This document shows, in pieces, positions 38,501 through 50,376 of a stretch of DNA of 64,000 nucleotides. Under the pieces are notes generated by a model, which ran no database searches, was not told the origin of the DNA, and saw nothing but the letters and a program-made list of their open reading frames with translations. The DNA comes from Sabellastarte sp. h YS-2021. Lineage: Eukaryota > Annelida > Polychaeta > Sabellida > Sabellidae. Each line of letters opens with the position of its first letter. Within the stretch, counting starts at the first letter, position 1. A program made the position numbers and the translations under genes. The stretch spans positions 248,001-312,000 of the forward strand of contig OZ024940.1 of NCBI GenBank assembly GCA_964017235.1, read 5' to 3'.

Positions 38501-39945
38501 ACCAAATTTGGCGTACTCAGTGGTAAGGCATCTACACATGTATGACAAATTCCCCATTTAAAATCAATGGGAAATACTGTTTCTGCTCATATCTGCCGAT
38601 TTAAGGTCTTTAGACCCTACCCTGTTATATTGTATAGACTCAGACTGGACCCCTCTATCTATTGGTGGAAAAAAATTGGTGTCCCTCGGAACGACCAAAT
38701 TTGGCGTACTCGATGGTAAGGCAACTGTACTAGTGTGTATGCATGACAAATTCCCCATTTAAAATCAATGGGAAATACTGTGTCTGCTCATATCTGCCAA
38801 CTGAAGGTCTTTAGACCCTACCCTGTTATATTGTATAGACTCAGACTGGACCCCTCTATCTATTGGTGGAAAAAAATTGGTGTCCCTCGGAACGACCAAA
38901 TTTGGCATACTCGGTGGTAAGGCATCTACACATGTATGACAAATTCCCCATTTAAAATCAATGGGAAATACTGTTTCTGCTCATATCTGCCGATTTAAGG
39001 TCTTTAGACCCTACCCTGTTATATTGTATAGACTCAGACTGGACCCCTCTATCTATTGTTGGAAAAAAATTGGTGTCCCTCGGCACGTCCAAAGTTGGCG
39101 TACTCGGTGGTAAGGCAACTGTACTAGTGTGTATGCATGACAAATTCCCCATTTAAAATCAATGGGAAATACTGTTTCTGCTCATATCTGCCAACTTAAG
39201 GTCTTTAGACCCTACCCTGTTATATTGTATAGACTCAGACTGGACCCCTATATCTATTAGTGGAAAAAAATTGGTGTCCCTCGGAACGACCAAATTTGGC
39301 AGACTCGGTGGTAAGGCATCTACACATGTATGACAAATTCCCCATTTAAAATCAATGGGAAATACTGTTTCTGCTCATATCTGCCGATTTAAGGTCTTTA
39401 GACCCTACCCTGTTATATTGTATAGACTCAGACTGGACCCCTCTATCTATTGGTGGAAAAAAATTGGTGTCCCTCGGAACGTCCAAATTTGGCATACTCG
39501 GTGGTAAGGCAACTGTACTAGTGTATATGCATGACAAATTCCCCATTTAAAATCAATGGGAAATACTTTTTCTGCTCATATCTGCCGATTTAAGGTCTTT
39601 AGACCCTACCCTGTTATATTGTATAGACTCAGACTGGACCCCTCTATCTATTGGTGGAAAAAATTGGTGTCCCTCGGAAGGACCAAATTTGGCGTACTCG
39701 GTGGTAAGGCATCTACACATGTATGACAAATTCCCCATTTAAAATCAATGGGAAATACTGTTTCTGCTCATATCTGCCGATTTAAGGTCTTTAGACCCTA
39801 CCCTGTTATATTGTATAGACTCAGACTGGACCCCTCTATCTATTGGTGGAAAAAAATTGGTGTCCCTCGGAACGTCCAAATTTGGCGTACTCGGTGGTAA
39901 GGCAACTGTACTAGTGTATATGCATGACAAATTCCCTATTTAAAA
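30809..39945. repeat. 9137-bp segmental duplication, copy 2
   Basis: Tandem copy of 21672-30808, including the transposon and all private monomer variants. The match ends at 39946, where the S192 monomer has GGAACGACC instead of the GGAAGGACC seen at 30809. Confidence 0.92.
35516..35810. mobile_element. 295-bp piggyBac-like MITE, copy 2
   Basis: By eye this is identical to the element at 26379-26673, and it is exactly 9137 bp away. TTAA lies on each side (35512-35515 and 35811-35814). The flanking monomers are the same as in copy 1. It therefore arose by duplication of the satellite block and not by a second transposition. The internal hairpins fall at 35728-35746 and 35773-35793. Confidence 0.87.
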
Positions 39946-41512
39946 TCAATGGGAAATACTTTTTCTGCTCATATCTGCCGATTTAAGGTCTTTAGACCCT
40001 ACCCTGTTATATTGTATAGACTCAGACTGGACCCCTCTATCTATTGGTGGAAAAAATTGGTGTCCCTCGGAACGACCAAATTTGGCGTACTCGGTGGTAA
40101 GGCATCTACACATGTATGACAAATTCCCCATTTAAAATCAATGGGAAATACTGTTTCTGCTCATATCTGCCGATTTAAGGTCTTTAGACCCTACCCTGTT
40201 ATATTGTATAGACTCAGACTGGACCCCTCTATTTATTGGTGGAAAAAAATTGGTGTCCCTCGGAACGACCAAATTTGGCATACTCGTTGGTAAGGCAACT
40301 GTACTAGTGTGTATGCATGACAAATTCCCCATTTAAAATCAATGGGAAATACTGTGTCTGCTCATATCTGCCAACTGAAGGTCTTTAGACCCTACCCTGT
40401 TATATTGTATAGACTCAGACTGGACCCCTCTATCTATTGGTGGAAAAAAATTGGTGTCCCTCGGAACGACCAAATTTGGCATACTCGGTGGTAAGGCATC
40501 TACACATGTATGACAAATTCCCCATTTAAAATCAATGGGAAATACTGTTTCTGCTCATATCTGCCGATTTAAGGTCTTTAGACCCTACCCTGTTATATTG
40601 TATAGACTCAGACTGGACCCCTCTATCTATTGTTGGAAAAAAATTGGTGTCCCTCGGCACGTCCAAATTTGGCGTACTCGGTGGTAAGGCAACTGTACTA
40701 GTGTGTATGCATGACAAATTCCCCATTTAAAATCAATGGGAAATACTGTTTCTGCTCATATCTGCCAACTTAAGGTCTTTAGACCCTACCCTGTTATATT
40801 GTATAGACTCAGACTGGACCCCTATATCTATTAGTGGAAAAAAATTGGTGTCCCTCGGAACGACCAAATTTGGCAGACTCGGTGGTAAGGCATCTACACA
40901 TGTATGACAAATTCCCCATTTAAAATCAATGGGAAATACTGTTTCTGCTCATATCTCCCGATTTATGGTCTTTAGACCCTACCCTGTTATATTGTATAGA
41001 CTCAGACTGGACCCCTCTATCTATTGGTGGAAAAAAATTGGTGTCCCTCGGAAGGACCAAATTTGGCGTACTCGGTGGTAAGGCATCTACACATGTATGA
41101 CAAATTCCCCATTTAAAATCAATGGGAAATACTGTTTCTGCTCATATGTGCCGATTTAAGGTCTTTAGACCCTACCCTGTTATATTGTATAGACTCAGAC
41201 TGGACCCCGCTATCTATTGGTGGAAAAAAATTGGTGTCCCTCGGAACGTCCAAATTTGGCGTACTCGGTGGTAAGGCAACTGTACTAGTGTGTATGCATG
41301 ACAAATTCCCCATTTAAAATCAATGGGAAATACTGTTTCTGCTCATATCTGCCAACTTAAGGTCTTTAGACCCTACCCTGTTACATTGTATAGACTCAGA
41401 CTGGACCCCTATATCTATTGGTGGAAAAAAATTGGTGTCCCTCGGAACGACCAAATTTGGCAGACTCGGTGGTAAGGCATCTACACATGTATGACAAATT
41501 CCCCATTTAAAA

Positions 41513-44500
41513 TCAATGGGAAATACTGTTTCTGCTCATATCTGCCGATTTAAGGTCTTTAGACCCTACCCTGTTATATTGTATAGACTCAGACTGGACC
41601 CCTCTATCTATTGGTGGAAAAAAATTGGTGTCCCTCGGAACGACCAAATTTGGCATACTCGTTGGTAAGGCAACTGTACTAGTGTGTATGCATGACAAAT
41701 TCCCCATTTAAAATCAATGGGAAATACTGTTTCTGCTCATATCTGCCGATTTAAGGTCTTTAGACCCTACCCTGTTATATTGTATAGACTCAGACTGGAC
41801 CCCTCTATCTATTGGTGGAAAAAAATTGGTGTCCCTCGGAACGACCAAATTTGGCGTACTCGGTGGTAAGGCATCTACACATGTATGACAAATTCCCCAT
41901 TTAAAATCAATGGGAAATACTGTTTCTGCTCATATCTGCCGATTTAAGGTCTTTAGACCCTACCCTGTTATATTGTATAGACTCAGACTGGACCCCTCTA
42001 TCTATTGGTGGAAAAAAATTGGTGTCCCTCGGAACGTCCAAATTTGGCGTACTCGGTGGTAAGGCAACTGTACTAGTGTATATGCATGACAAATTCCCCA
42101 TTTAAAATCAATGAGAAATACTTTTTCTGCTCATATCTGCCGATTTAAGGTCTTTAGACCCTACCCTGTGATATTGTATAGACTCAGACTGGACCCCTCT
42201 ATCTATTGGTGGAAAAAATTGGTGTCCCTCGGAACGACCAAATTTGGCGTACTCAGTGGTAAGGCATCTACACATGTATGACAAATTCCCCATTTAAAAT
42301 CAATGGGAAATACTGTTTCTGCTCATATCTGCCGATTTAAGGTCTTTAGACCCTACCCTGTTATATTGTATAGACTCAGACTGGACCCCTCTATCTATTG
42401 GTGGAAAAAAATTGGTGTCCCTCGGAACGACCAAATTTGGCGTACTCGATGGTAAGGCAACTGTACTAGTGTGTATGCATGACAAATTCCCCATTTAAAA
42501 TCAATGGGAAATACTGTGTCTGCTCATATCTGCCAACTGAAGGTCTTTAGACCCTACCCTGTTATATTGTATAGACTCAGACTGGACCCCTCTATCTATT
42601 GGTGGAAAAAAATTGGTGTCCCTCGGAACGACCAAATTTGGCATACTCGGTGGTAAGGCATCTACACATGTATGACAAATTCCCCATTTAAAATCAATGG
42701 GAAATACTGTTTCTGCTCATATCTGCCGATTTAAGGTCTTTAGACCCTACCCTGTTATATTGTATAGACTCAGACTGGACCCCTCTATCTATTGGTGGAA
42801 AAAAATTGGTGTCCCTCGGAACGTCCAAATTTGGCGTACTCGGTGGTAAGGCAACTGTACTAGTGTATATGCATGACAAATTCCCCATTTAAAATCAATG
42901 AGAAATACTTTTTCTGCTCATATCTGCCGATTTAAGGTCTTTAGACCCTACCCTGTGATATTGTATAGACTCAGACTGGACCCCTCTATCTATTGGTGGA
43001 AAAAATTGGTGTCCCTCGGAACGACCAAATTTGGCGTACTCAGTGGTAAGGCATCTACACATGTATGACAAATTCCCCATTTAAAATCAATGGGAAATAC
43101 TGTTTCTGCTCATATCTGCCGATTTAAGGTCTTTAGACCCTACCCTGTTATATTGTATAGACTCAGACTGGACCCCTCTATCTATTGGTGGAAAAAAATT
43201 GGTGTCCCTCGGAACGACCAAATTTGGCGTACTCGATGGTAAGGCAACTGTACTAGTGTGTATGCATGACAAATTCCCCATTTAAAATCAATGGGAAATA
43301 CTGTGTCTGCTCATATCTGCCAACTGAAGGTCTTTAGACCCTACCCTGTTATATTGTATAGACTCAGACTGGACCCCTCTATCTATTGGTGGAAAAAAAT
43401 TGGTGTCCCTCGGAACGACCAAATTTGGCATACTCGGTGGTAAGGCATCTACACATGTATGACAAATTCCCCATTTAAAATCAATGGGAAATACTGTTTC
43501 TGCTCATATCTGCCGATTTAAGGTCTTTAGACCCTACCCTGTTATATTGTATAGACTCAGACTGGACCCCTCTATCTATTGTTGGAAAAAAATTGGTGTC
43601 CCTCGGCACGTCCAAATTTGGCGTACTCGGTGGTAAGGCAACTGTACTAGTGTGTATGCATGACAAATTCCCCATTTAAAATCAATGGGAAATACTGTTT
43701 CTGCTCATATCTGCCAACTTAAGGTCTTTAGACCCTACCCTGTTATATTGTATAGACTCAGACTGGACCCCTATATCTATTAGTGGAAAAAAATTGGTGT
43801 CCCTCGGAACGACCAAATTTGGCAGACTCGGTGGTAAGGCATCTACACATGTATGACAAATTCCCCATTTAAAATCAATGGGAAATACTGTTTCTGCTCA
43901 TATCTGCCGATTTAAGGTCTTTAGACCCTACCCTGTTATATTGTATAGACTCAGACTGGACCCCTCTATCTATTGGTGGAAAAAAATTGGTGTCCCTCGG
44001 AACGTCCAAATTTGGCGTACTCGGTGGTAAGGCAACTGTACTAGTGTATATGCATGACAAATTCCCCATTTAAAATCAATGGGAAATACTTTTTCTGCTC
44101 ATATCTGCCGATTTAAGGTCTTTAGACCCTACCCTGTTATATTGTATAGACTCAGACTGGACCCCTCTATCTATTGGTGGAAAAAATTGGTGTCCCTCGG
44201 AACGACCAAATTTGGCGTACTCGGTGGTAAGGCATCTACACATGTATGACAAATTCCCCATTTAAAATCAATGGGAAATACTGTTTCTGCTCATATCTGC
44301 CGATTTAAGGTGTTTTAGACCCTACCCTGTTATATTGTATAGACTCAGACTGGACCCCTCTATTTATTGGTGGAAAAAAATTGGTGTCCCTCGGAACGAC
44401 CAAATTTGGCATACTCGTTGGTAAGGCAACTGTACTAGTGTGTATGCATGACAAATTCCCCATTTAAAATCAATGGGAAATACTGTGTCTGCTCATATCT

Positions 44501-45450
44501 GCCAACTGAAGGTCTTTAGACCCTACCCTGTTATATTGTATAGACTCAGACTGGACCCCTCTATCTATTGGTGGAAAAAAATTGGTGTCCCTCGGAACGA
44601 CCAAATTTGGCATACTCGGTGGTAAGGCATCTACACATGTATGACAAATTCCCCATTTAAAATCAATGGGAAATACTGTTTCTGCTCATATCTGCCGATT
44701 TAAGGTCTTTAGACCCTACCCTGTTATATTGTATAGACTCAGACTGGACCCCGCTATCTATTGGTGGAAAAAAATTGGTGTCCCTCGGAACGTCCAAATT
44801 TGGCGTACTCGGTGGTAAGGCAACTGTACTAGTGTGTATGCATGACAAATTCCCCATTTAAAATCAATGGGAAATACTGTGTCTGCTCATATCTGCCAAC
44901 TGAAGGTCTTTAGACCCTACCCTGTTATATTGTATAGACTCAGACTGGACCCCTCTATCTATTGGTGGAAAAAAATTGGTGTCCCTCGGAACGACCAAAT
45001 TTGGCATACTCGGTGGTAAGGCATCTACACATGTATGACAAATTCCCCATTTAAAATCAATGGGAAATACTGTTTCTGCTCATATCTGCCGATTTAAGGT
45101 CTTTAGACCCTACCCTGTTATATTGTATAGACTCAGACTGGACCCCTCTATCTATTGTTGGAAAAAAATTGGTGTCCCTCGGCACGTCCAAATTTGGCGT
45201 ACTCGGTGGTAAGGCAACTGTACTAGTGTGTATGCATGACAAATTCCCCATTTAAAATCAATGGGAAATACTGTTTCTGCTCATATCTGCCAACTTAAGG
45301 TCTTTAGACCCTACCCTGTTATATTGTATAGACTCAGACTGGACCCCTATATCTATTAGTGGAAAAAAATTGGTGTCCCTCGGAACGACCAAATTTGGCA
45401 GACTCGGTGGTAAGGCATCTACACATGTATGACAAATTCCCCATTTAAAA
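41513..45450. repeat. 3938-bp tandem duplication, copy 1 (20 monomers)
   Basis: Every monomer start from 41513 to 45057 recurs 3938 bp downstream in the same order. The one-base insertion GGTGTTTTAGACC (44309) recurs at 48247. The unit equals ten L-S dimers. Identity extends about 100 bp beyond both nominal ends, as expected for unequal exchange between similar monomers. Confidence 0.9.
41907..43480. repeat. 787-bp tandem duplication (four monomers, twice)
   Basis: Monomers L, S192, L, S193 at 41907, 42108, 42300 and 42501 recur at 42694, 42895, 43087 and 43288. Both S192 copies carry AATGAGAAAT, CCTGTGATATTG and CTCAGTGG, and both second L copies carry CTCGATGG. The duplication predates the 3938-bp event, because both 3938-bp copies contain it. 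Confidence 0.9.
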
Positions 45451-48400
45451 TCAATGGGAAATACTGTTTCTGCTCATATCTGCCGATTTAAGGTCTTTAG
45501 ACCCTACCCTGTTATATTGTATAGACTCAGACTGGACCCCTCTATCTATTGGTGGAAAAAAATTGGTGTCCCTCGGAACGACCAAATTTGGCATACTCGT
45601 TGGTAAGGCAACTGTACTAGTGTGTATGCATGACAAATTCCCCATTTAAAATCAATGGGAAATACTGTTTCTGCTCATATCTGCCGATTTAAGGTCTTTA
45701 GACCCTACCCTGTTATATTGTATAGACTCAGACTGGACCCCTCTATCTATTGGTGGAAAAAAATTGGTGTCCCTCGGAACGACCAAATTTGGCGTACTCG
45801 GTGGTAAGGCATCTACACATGTATGACAAATTCCCCATTTAAAATCAATGGGAAATACTGTTTCTGCTCATATCTGCCGATTTAAGGTCTTTAGACCCTA
45901 CCCTGTTATATTGTATAGACTCAGACTGGACCCCTCTATCTATTGGTGGAAAAAAATTGGTGTCCCTCGGAACGTCCAAATTTGGCGTACTCGGTGGTAA
46001 GGCAACTGTACTAGTGTATATGCATGACAAATTCCCCATTTAAAATCAATGAGAAATACTTTTTCTGCTCATATCTGCCGATTTAAGGTCTTTAGACCCT
46101 ACCCTGTGATATTGTATAGACTCAGACTGGACCCCTCTATCTATTGGTGGAAAAAATTGGTGTCCCTCGGAACGACCAAATTTGGCGTACTCAGTGGTAA
46201 GGCATCTACACATGTATGACAAATTCCCCATTTAAAATCAATGGGAAATACTGTTTCTGCTCATATCTGCCGATTTAAGGTCTTTAGACCCTACCCTGTT
46301 ATATTGTATAGACTCAGACTGGACCCCTCTATCTATTGGTGGAAAAAAATTGGTGTCCCTCGGAACGACCAAATTTGGCGTACTCGATGGTAAGGCAACT
46401 GTACTAGTGTGTATGCATGACAAATTCCCCATTTAAAATCAATGGGAAATACTGTGTCTGCTCATATCTGCCAACTGAAGGTCTTTAGACCCTACCCTGT
46501 TATATTGTATAGACTCAGACTGGACCCCTCTATCTATTGGTGGAAAAAAATTGGTGTCCCTCGGAACGACCAAATTTGGCATACTCGGTGGTAAGGCATC
46601 TACACATGTATGACAAATTCCCCATTTAAAATCAATGGGAAATACTGTTTCTGCTCATATCTGCCGATTTAAGGTCTTTAGACCCTACCCTGTTATATTG
46701 TATAGACTCAGACTGGACCCCTCTATCTATTGGTGGAAAAAAATTGGTGTCCCTCGGAACGTCCAAATTTGGCGTACTCGGTGGTAAGGCAACTGTACTA
46801 GTGTATATGCATGACAAATTCCCCATTTAAAATCAATGAGAAATACTTTTTCTGCTCATATCTGCCGATTTAAGGTCTTTAGACCCTACCCTGTGATATT
46901 GTATAGACTCAGACTGGACCCCTCTATCTATTGGTGGAAAAAATTGGTGTCCCTCGGAACGACCAAATTTGGCGTACTCAGTGGTAAGGCATCTACACAT
47001 GTATGACAAATTCCCCATTTAAAATCAATGGGAAATACTGTTTCTGCTCATATCTGCCGATTTAAGGTCTTTAGACCCTACCCTGTTATATTGTATAGAC
47101 TCAGACTGGACCCCTCTATCTATTGGTGGAAAAAAATTGGTGTCCCTCGGAACGACCAAATTTGGCGTACTCGATGGTAAGGCAACTGTACTAGTGTGTA
47201 TGCATGACAAATTCCCCATTTAAAATCAATGGGAAATACTGTGTCTGCTCATATCTGCCAACTGAAGGTCTTTAGACCCTACCCTGTTATATTGTATAGA
47301 CTCAGACTGGACCCCTCTATCTATTGGTGGAAAAAAATTGGTGTCCCTCGGAACGACCAAATTTGGCATACTCGGTGGTAAGGCATCTACACATGTATGA
47401 CAAATTCCCCATTTAAAATCAATGGGAAATACTGTTTCTGCTCATATCTGCCGATTTAAGGTCTTTAGACCCTACCCTGTTATATTGTATAGACTCAGAC
47501 TGGACCCCTCTATCTATTGTTGGAAAAAAATTGGTGTCCCTCGGCACGTCCAAATTTGGCGTACTCGGTGGTAAGGCAACTGTACTAGTGTGTATGCATG
47601 ACAAATTCCCCATTTAAAATCAATGGGAAATACTGTTTCTGCTCATATCTGCCAACTTAAGGTCTTTAGACCCTACCCTGTTATATTGTATAGACTCAGA
47701 CTGGACCCCTATATCTATTAGTGGAAAAAAATTGGTGTCCCTCGGAACGACCAAATTTGGCAGACTCGGTGGTAAGGCATCTACACATGTATGACAAATT
47801 CCCCATTTAAAATCAATGGGAAATACTGTTTCTGCTCATATCTGCCGATTTAAGGTCTTTAGACCCTACCCTGTTATATTGTATAGACTCAGACTGGACC
47901 CCTCTATCTATTGGTGGAAAAAAATTGGTGTCCCTCGGAACGTCCAAATTTGGCGTACTCGGTGGTAAGGCAACTGTACTAGTGTATATGCATGACAAAT
48001 TCCCCATTTAAAATCAATGGGAAATACTTTTTCTGCTCATATCTGCCGATTTAAGGTCTTTAGACCCTACCCTGTTATATTGTATAGACTCAGACTGGAC
48101 CCCTCTATCTATTGGTGGAAAAAATTGGTGTCCCTCGGAACGACCAAATTTGGCGTACTCGGTGGTAAGGCATCTACACATGTATGACAAATTCCCCATT
48201 TAAAATCAATGGGAAATACTGTTTCTGCTCATATCTGCCGATTTAAGGTGTTTTAGACCCTACCCTGTTATATTGTATAGACTCAGACTGGACCCCTCTA
48301 TTTATTGGTGGAAAAAAATTGGTGTCCCTCGGAACGACCAAATTTGGCATACTCGTTGGTAAGGCAACTGTACTAGTGTGTATGCATGACAAATTCCCCA

Positions 48401-49388
48401 TTTAAAATCAATGGGAAATACTGTGTCTGCTCATATCTGCCAACTGAAGGTCTTTAGACCCTACCCTGTTATATTGTATAGACTCAGACTGGACCCCTCT
48501 ATCTATTGGTGGAAAAAAATTGGTGTCCCTCGGAACGACCAAATTTGGCATACTCGGTGGTAAGGCATCTACACATGTATGACAAATTCCCCATTTAAAA
48601 TCAATGGGAAATACTGTTTCTGCTCATATCTGCCGATTTAAGGTCTTTAGACCCTACCCTGTTATATTGTATAGACTCAGACTGGACCCCGCTATCTATT
48701 GGTGGAAAAAAATTGGTGTCCCTCGGAACGTCCAAATTTGGCGTACTCGGTGGTAAGGCAACTGTACTAGTGTGTATGCATGACAAATTCCCCATTTAAA
48801 ATCAATGGGAAATACTGTGTCTGCTCATATCTGCCAACTGAAGGTCTTTAGACCCTACCCTGTTATATTGTATAGACTCAGACTGGACCCCTCTATCTAT
48901 TGGTGGAAAAAAATTGGTGTCCCTCGGAACGACCAAATTTGGCATACTCGGTGGTAAGGCATCTACACATGTATGACAAATTCCCCATTTAAAATCAATG
49001 GGAAATACTGTTTCTGCTCATATCTGCCGATTTAAGGTCTTTAGACCCTACCCTGTTATATTGTATAGACTCAGACTGGACCCCTCTATCTATTGTTGGA
49101 AAAAAATTGGTGTCCCTCGGCACGTCCAAATTTGGCGTACTCGGTGGTAAGGCAACTGTACTAGTGTGTATGCATGACAAATTCCCCATTTAAAATCAAT
49201 GGGAAATACTGTTTCTGCTCATATCTGCCAACTTAAGGTCTTTAGACCCTACCCTGTTATATTGTATAGACTCAGACTGGACCCCTATATCTATTAGTGG
49301 AAAAAAATTGGTGTCCCTCGGAACGACCAAATTTGGCAGACTCGGTGGTAAGGCATCTACACATGTATGACAAATTCCCCATTTAAAA
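45451..49388. repeat. 3938-bp tandem duplication, copy 2
   Basis: Tandem copy of 41513-45450, with the same nested 787-bp duplication and the same extra base. It ends where the monomer at 49389 switches to a GTCCAAATTTGGCG/GTGTATATGC tail, in contrast to the tail of 45451. Confidence 0.9.
45845..47418. repeat. 787-bp tandem duplication, second pair
   Basis: The same 787-bp pair (45845-46631 and 46632-47418), copied with the 3938-bp block. This gives four copies of the unit between 41907 and 47418. Confidence 0.9.
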
Positions 49389-50375
49389 TCAATGGGAAAT
49401 ACTGTTTCTGCTCATATCTGCCGATTTAAGGTCTTTAGACCCTACCCTGTTATATTGTATAGACTCAGACTGGACCCCTCTATCTATTGGTGGAAAAAAA
49501 TTGGTGTCCCTCGGAACGTCCAAATTTGGCGTACTCGGTGGTAAGGCAACTGTACTAGTGTATATGCATGACAAATTCCCCATTTAAAATCAATGGGAAA
49601 TACTTTTTCTGCTCATATCTGCCGATTTAAGGTCTTTAGACCCTACCCTGTTATATTGTATAGACTCAGACTGGACCCCTCTATCTATTGGTGGAAAAAA
49701 TTGGTGTCCCTCGGAACGACCAAATTTGGCGTACTCGGTGGTAAGGCATCTACACATGTATGACAAATTCCCCATTTAAAATCAATGGGAAATACTGTTT
49801 CTGCTCATATCTGCCGATTTAAGGTCTTTAGACCCTACCCTGTTATATTGTATAGACTCAGACTGGACCCCTCTATTTATTGGTGGAAAAAAATTGGTGT
49901 CCCTCGGAACGACCAAATTTGGCATACTCGTTGGTAAGGCAACTGTACTAGTGTGTATGCATGACAAATTCCCCATTTAAAATCAATGGGAAATACTGTG
50001 TCTGCTCATATCTGCCAACTGAAGGTCTTTAGACCCTACCCTGTTATATTGTATAGACTCAGACTGGACCCCTCTATCTATTGGTGGAAAAAAATTGGTG
50101 TCCCTCGGAACGACCAAATTTGGCATACTCGGTGGTAAGGCATCTACACATGTATGACAAATTCCCCATTTAAAATCAATGGGAAATACTGTTTCTGCTC
50201 ATATCTGCCGATTTAAGGTCTTTAGACCCTACCCTGTTATATTGTATAGACTCAGACTGGACCCCGCTATCTATTGGTGGAAAAAAATTGGTGTCCCTCG
50301 GAACGTCCAAATTTGGCGTACTCGGTGGTAAGGCAACTGTACTAGTGTGTATGCATGACAAATTCCCCATTTAAA
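47813..50375. repeat. Partial duplication with 1575/1576-bp shift
   Basis: Monomers at 47813, 48014, 48206, 48407 and 48601 recur at 49389, 49590, 49782, 49983 and 50176. The shift drops from 1576 to 1575 because the extra base in the monomer at 48206 is absent at 49782. Similarity is lost in the next monomer (48802 against 50377). Confidence 0.8.
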
Positions 50376-50376
50376 A

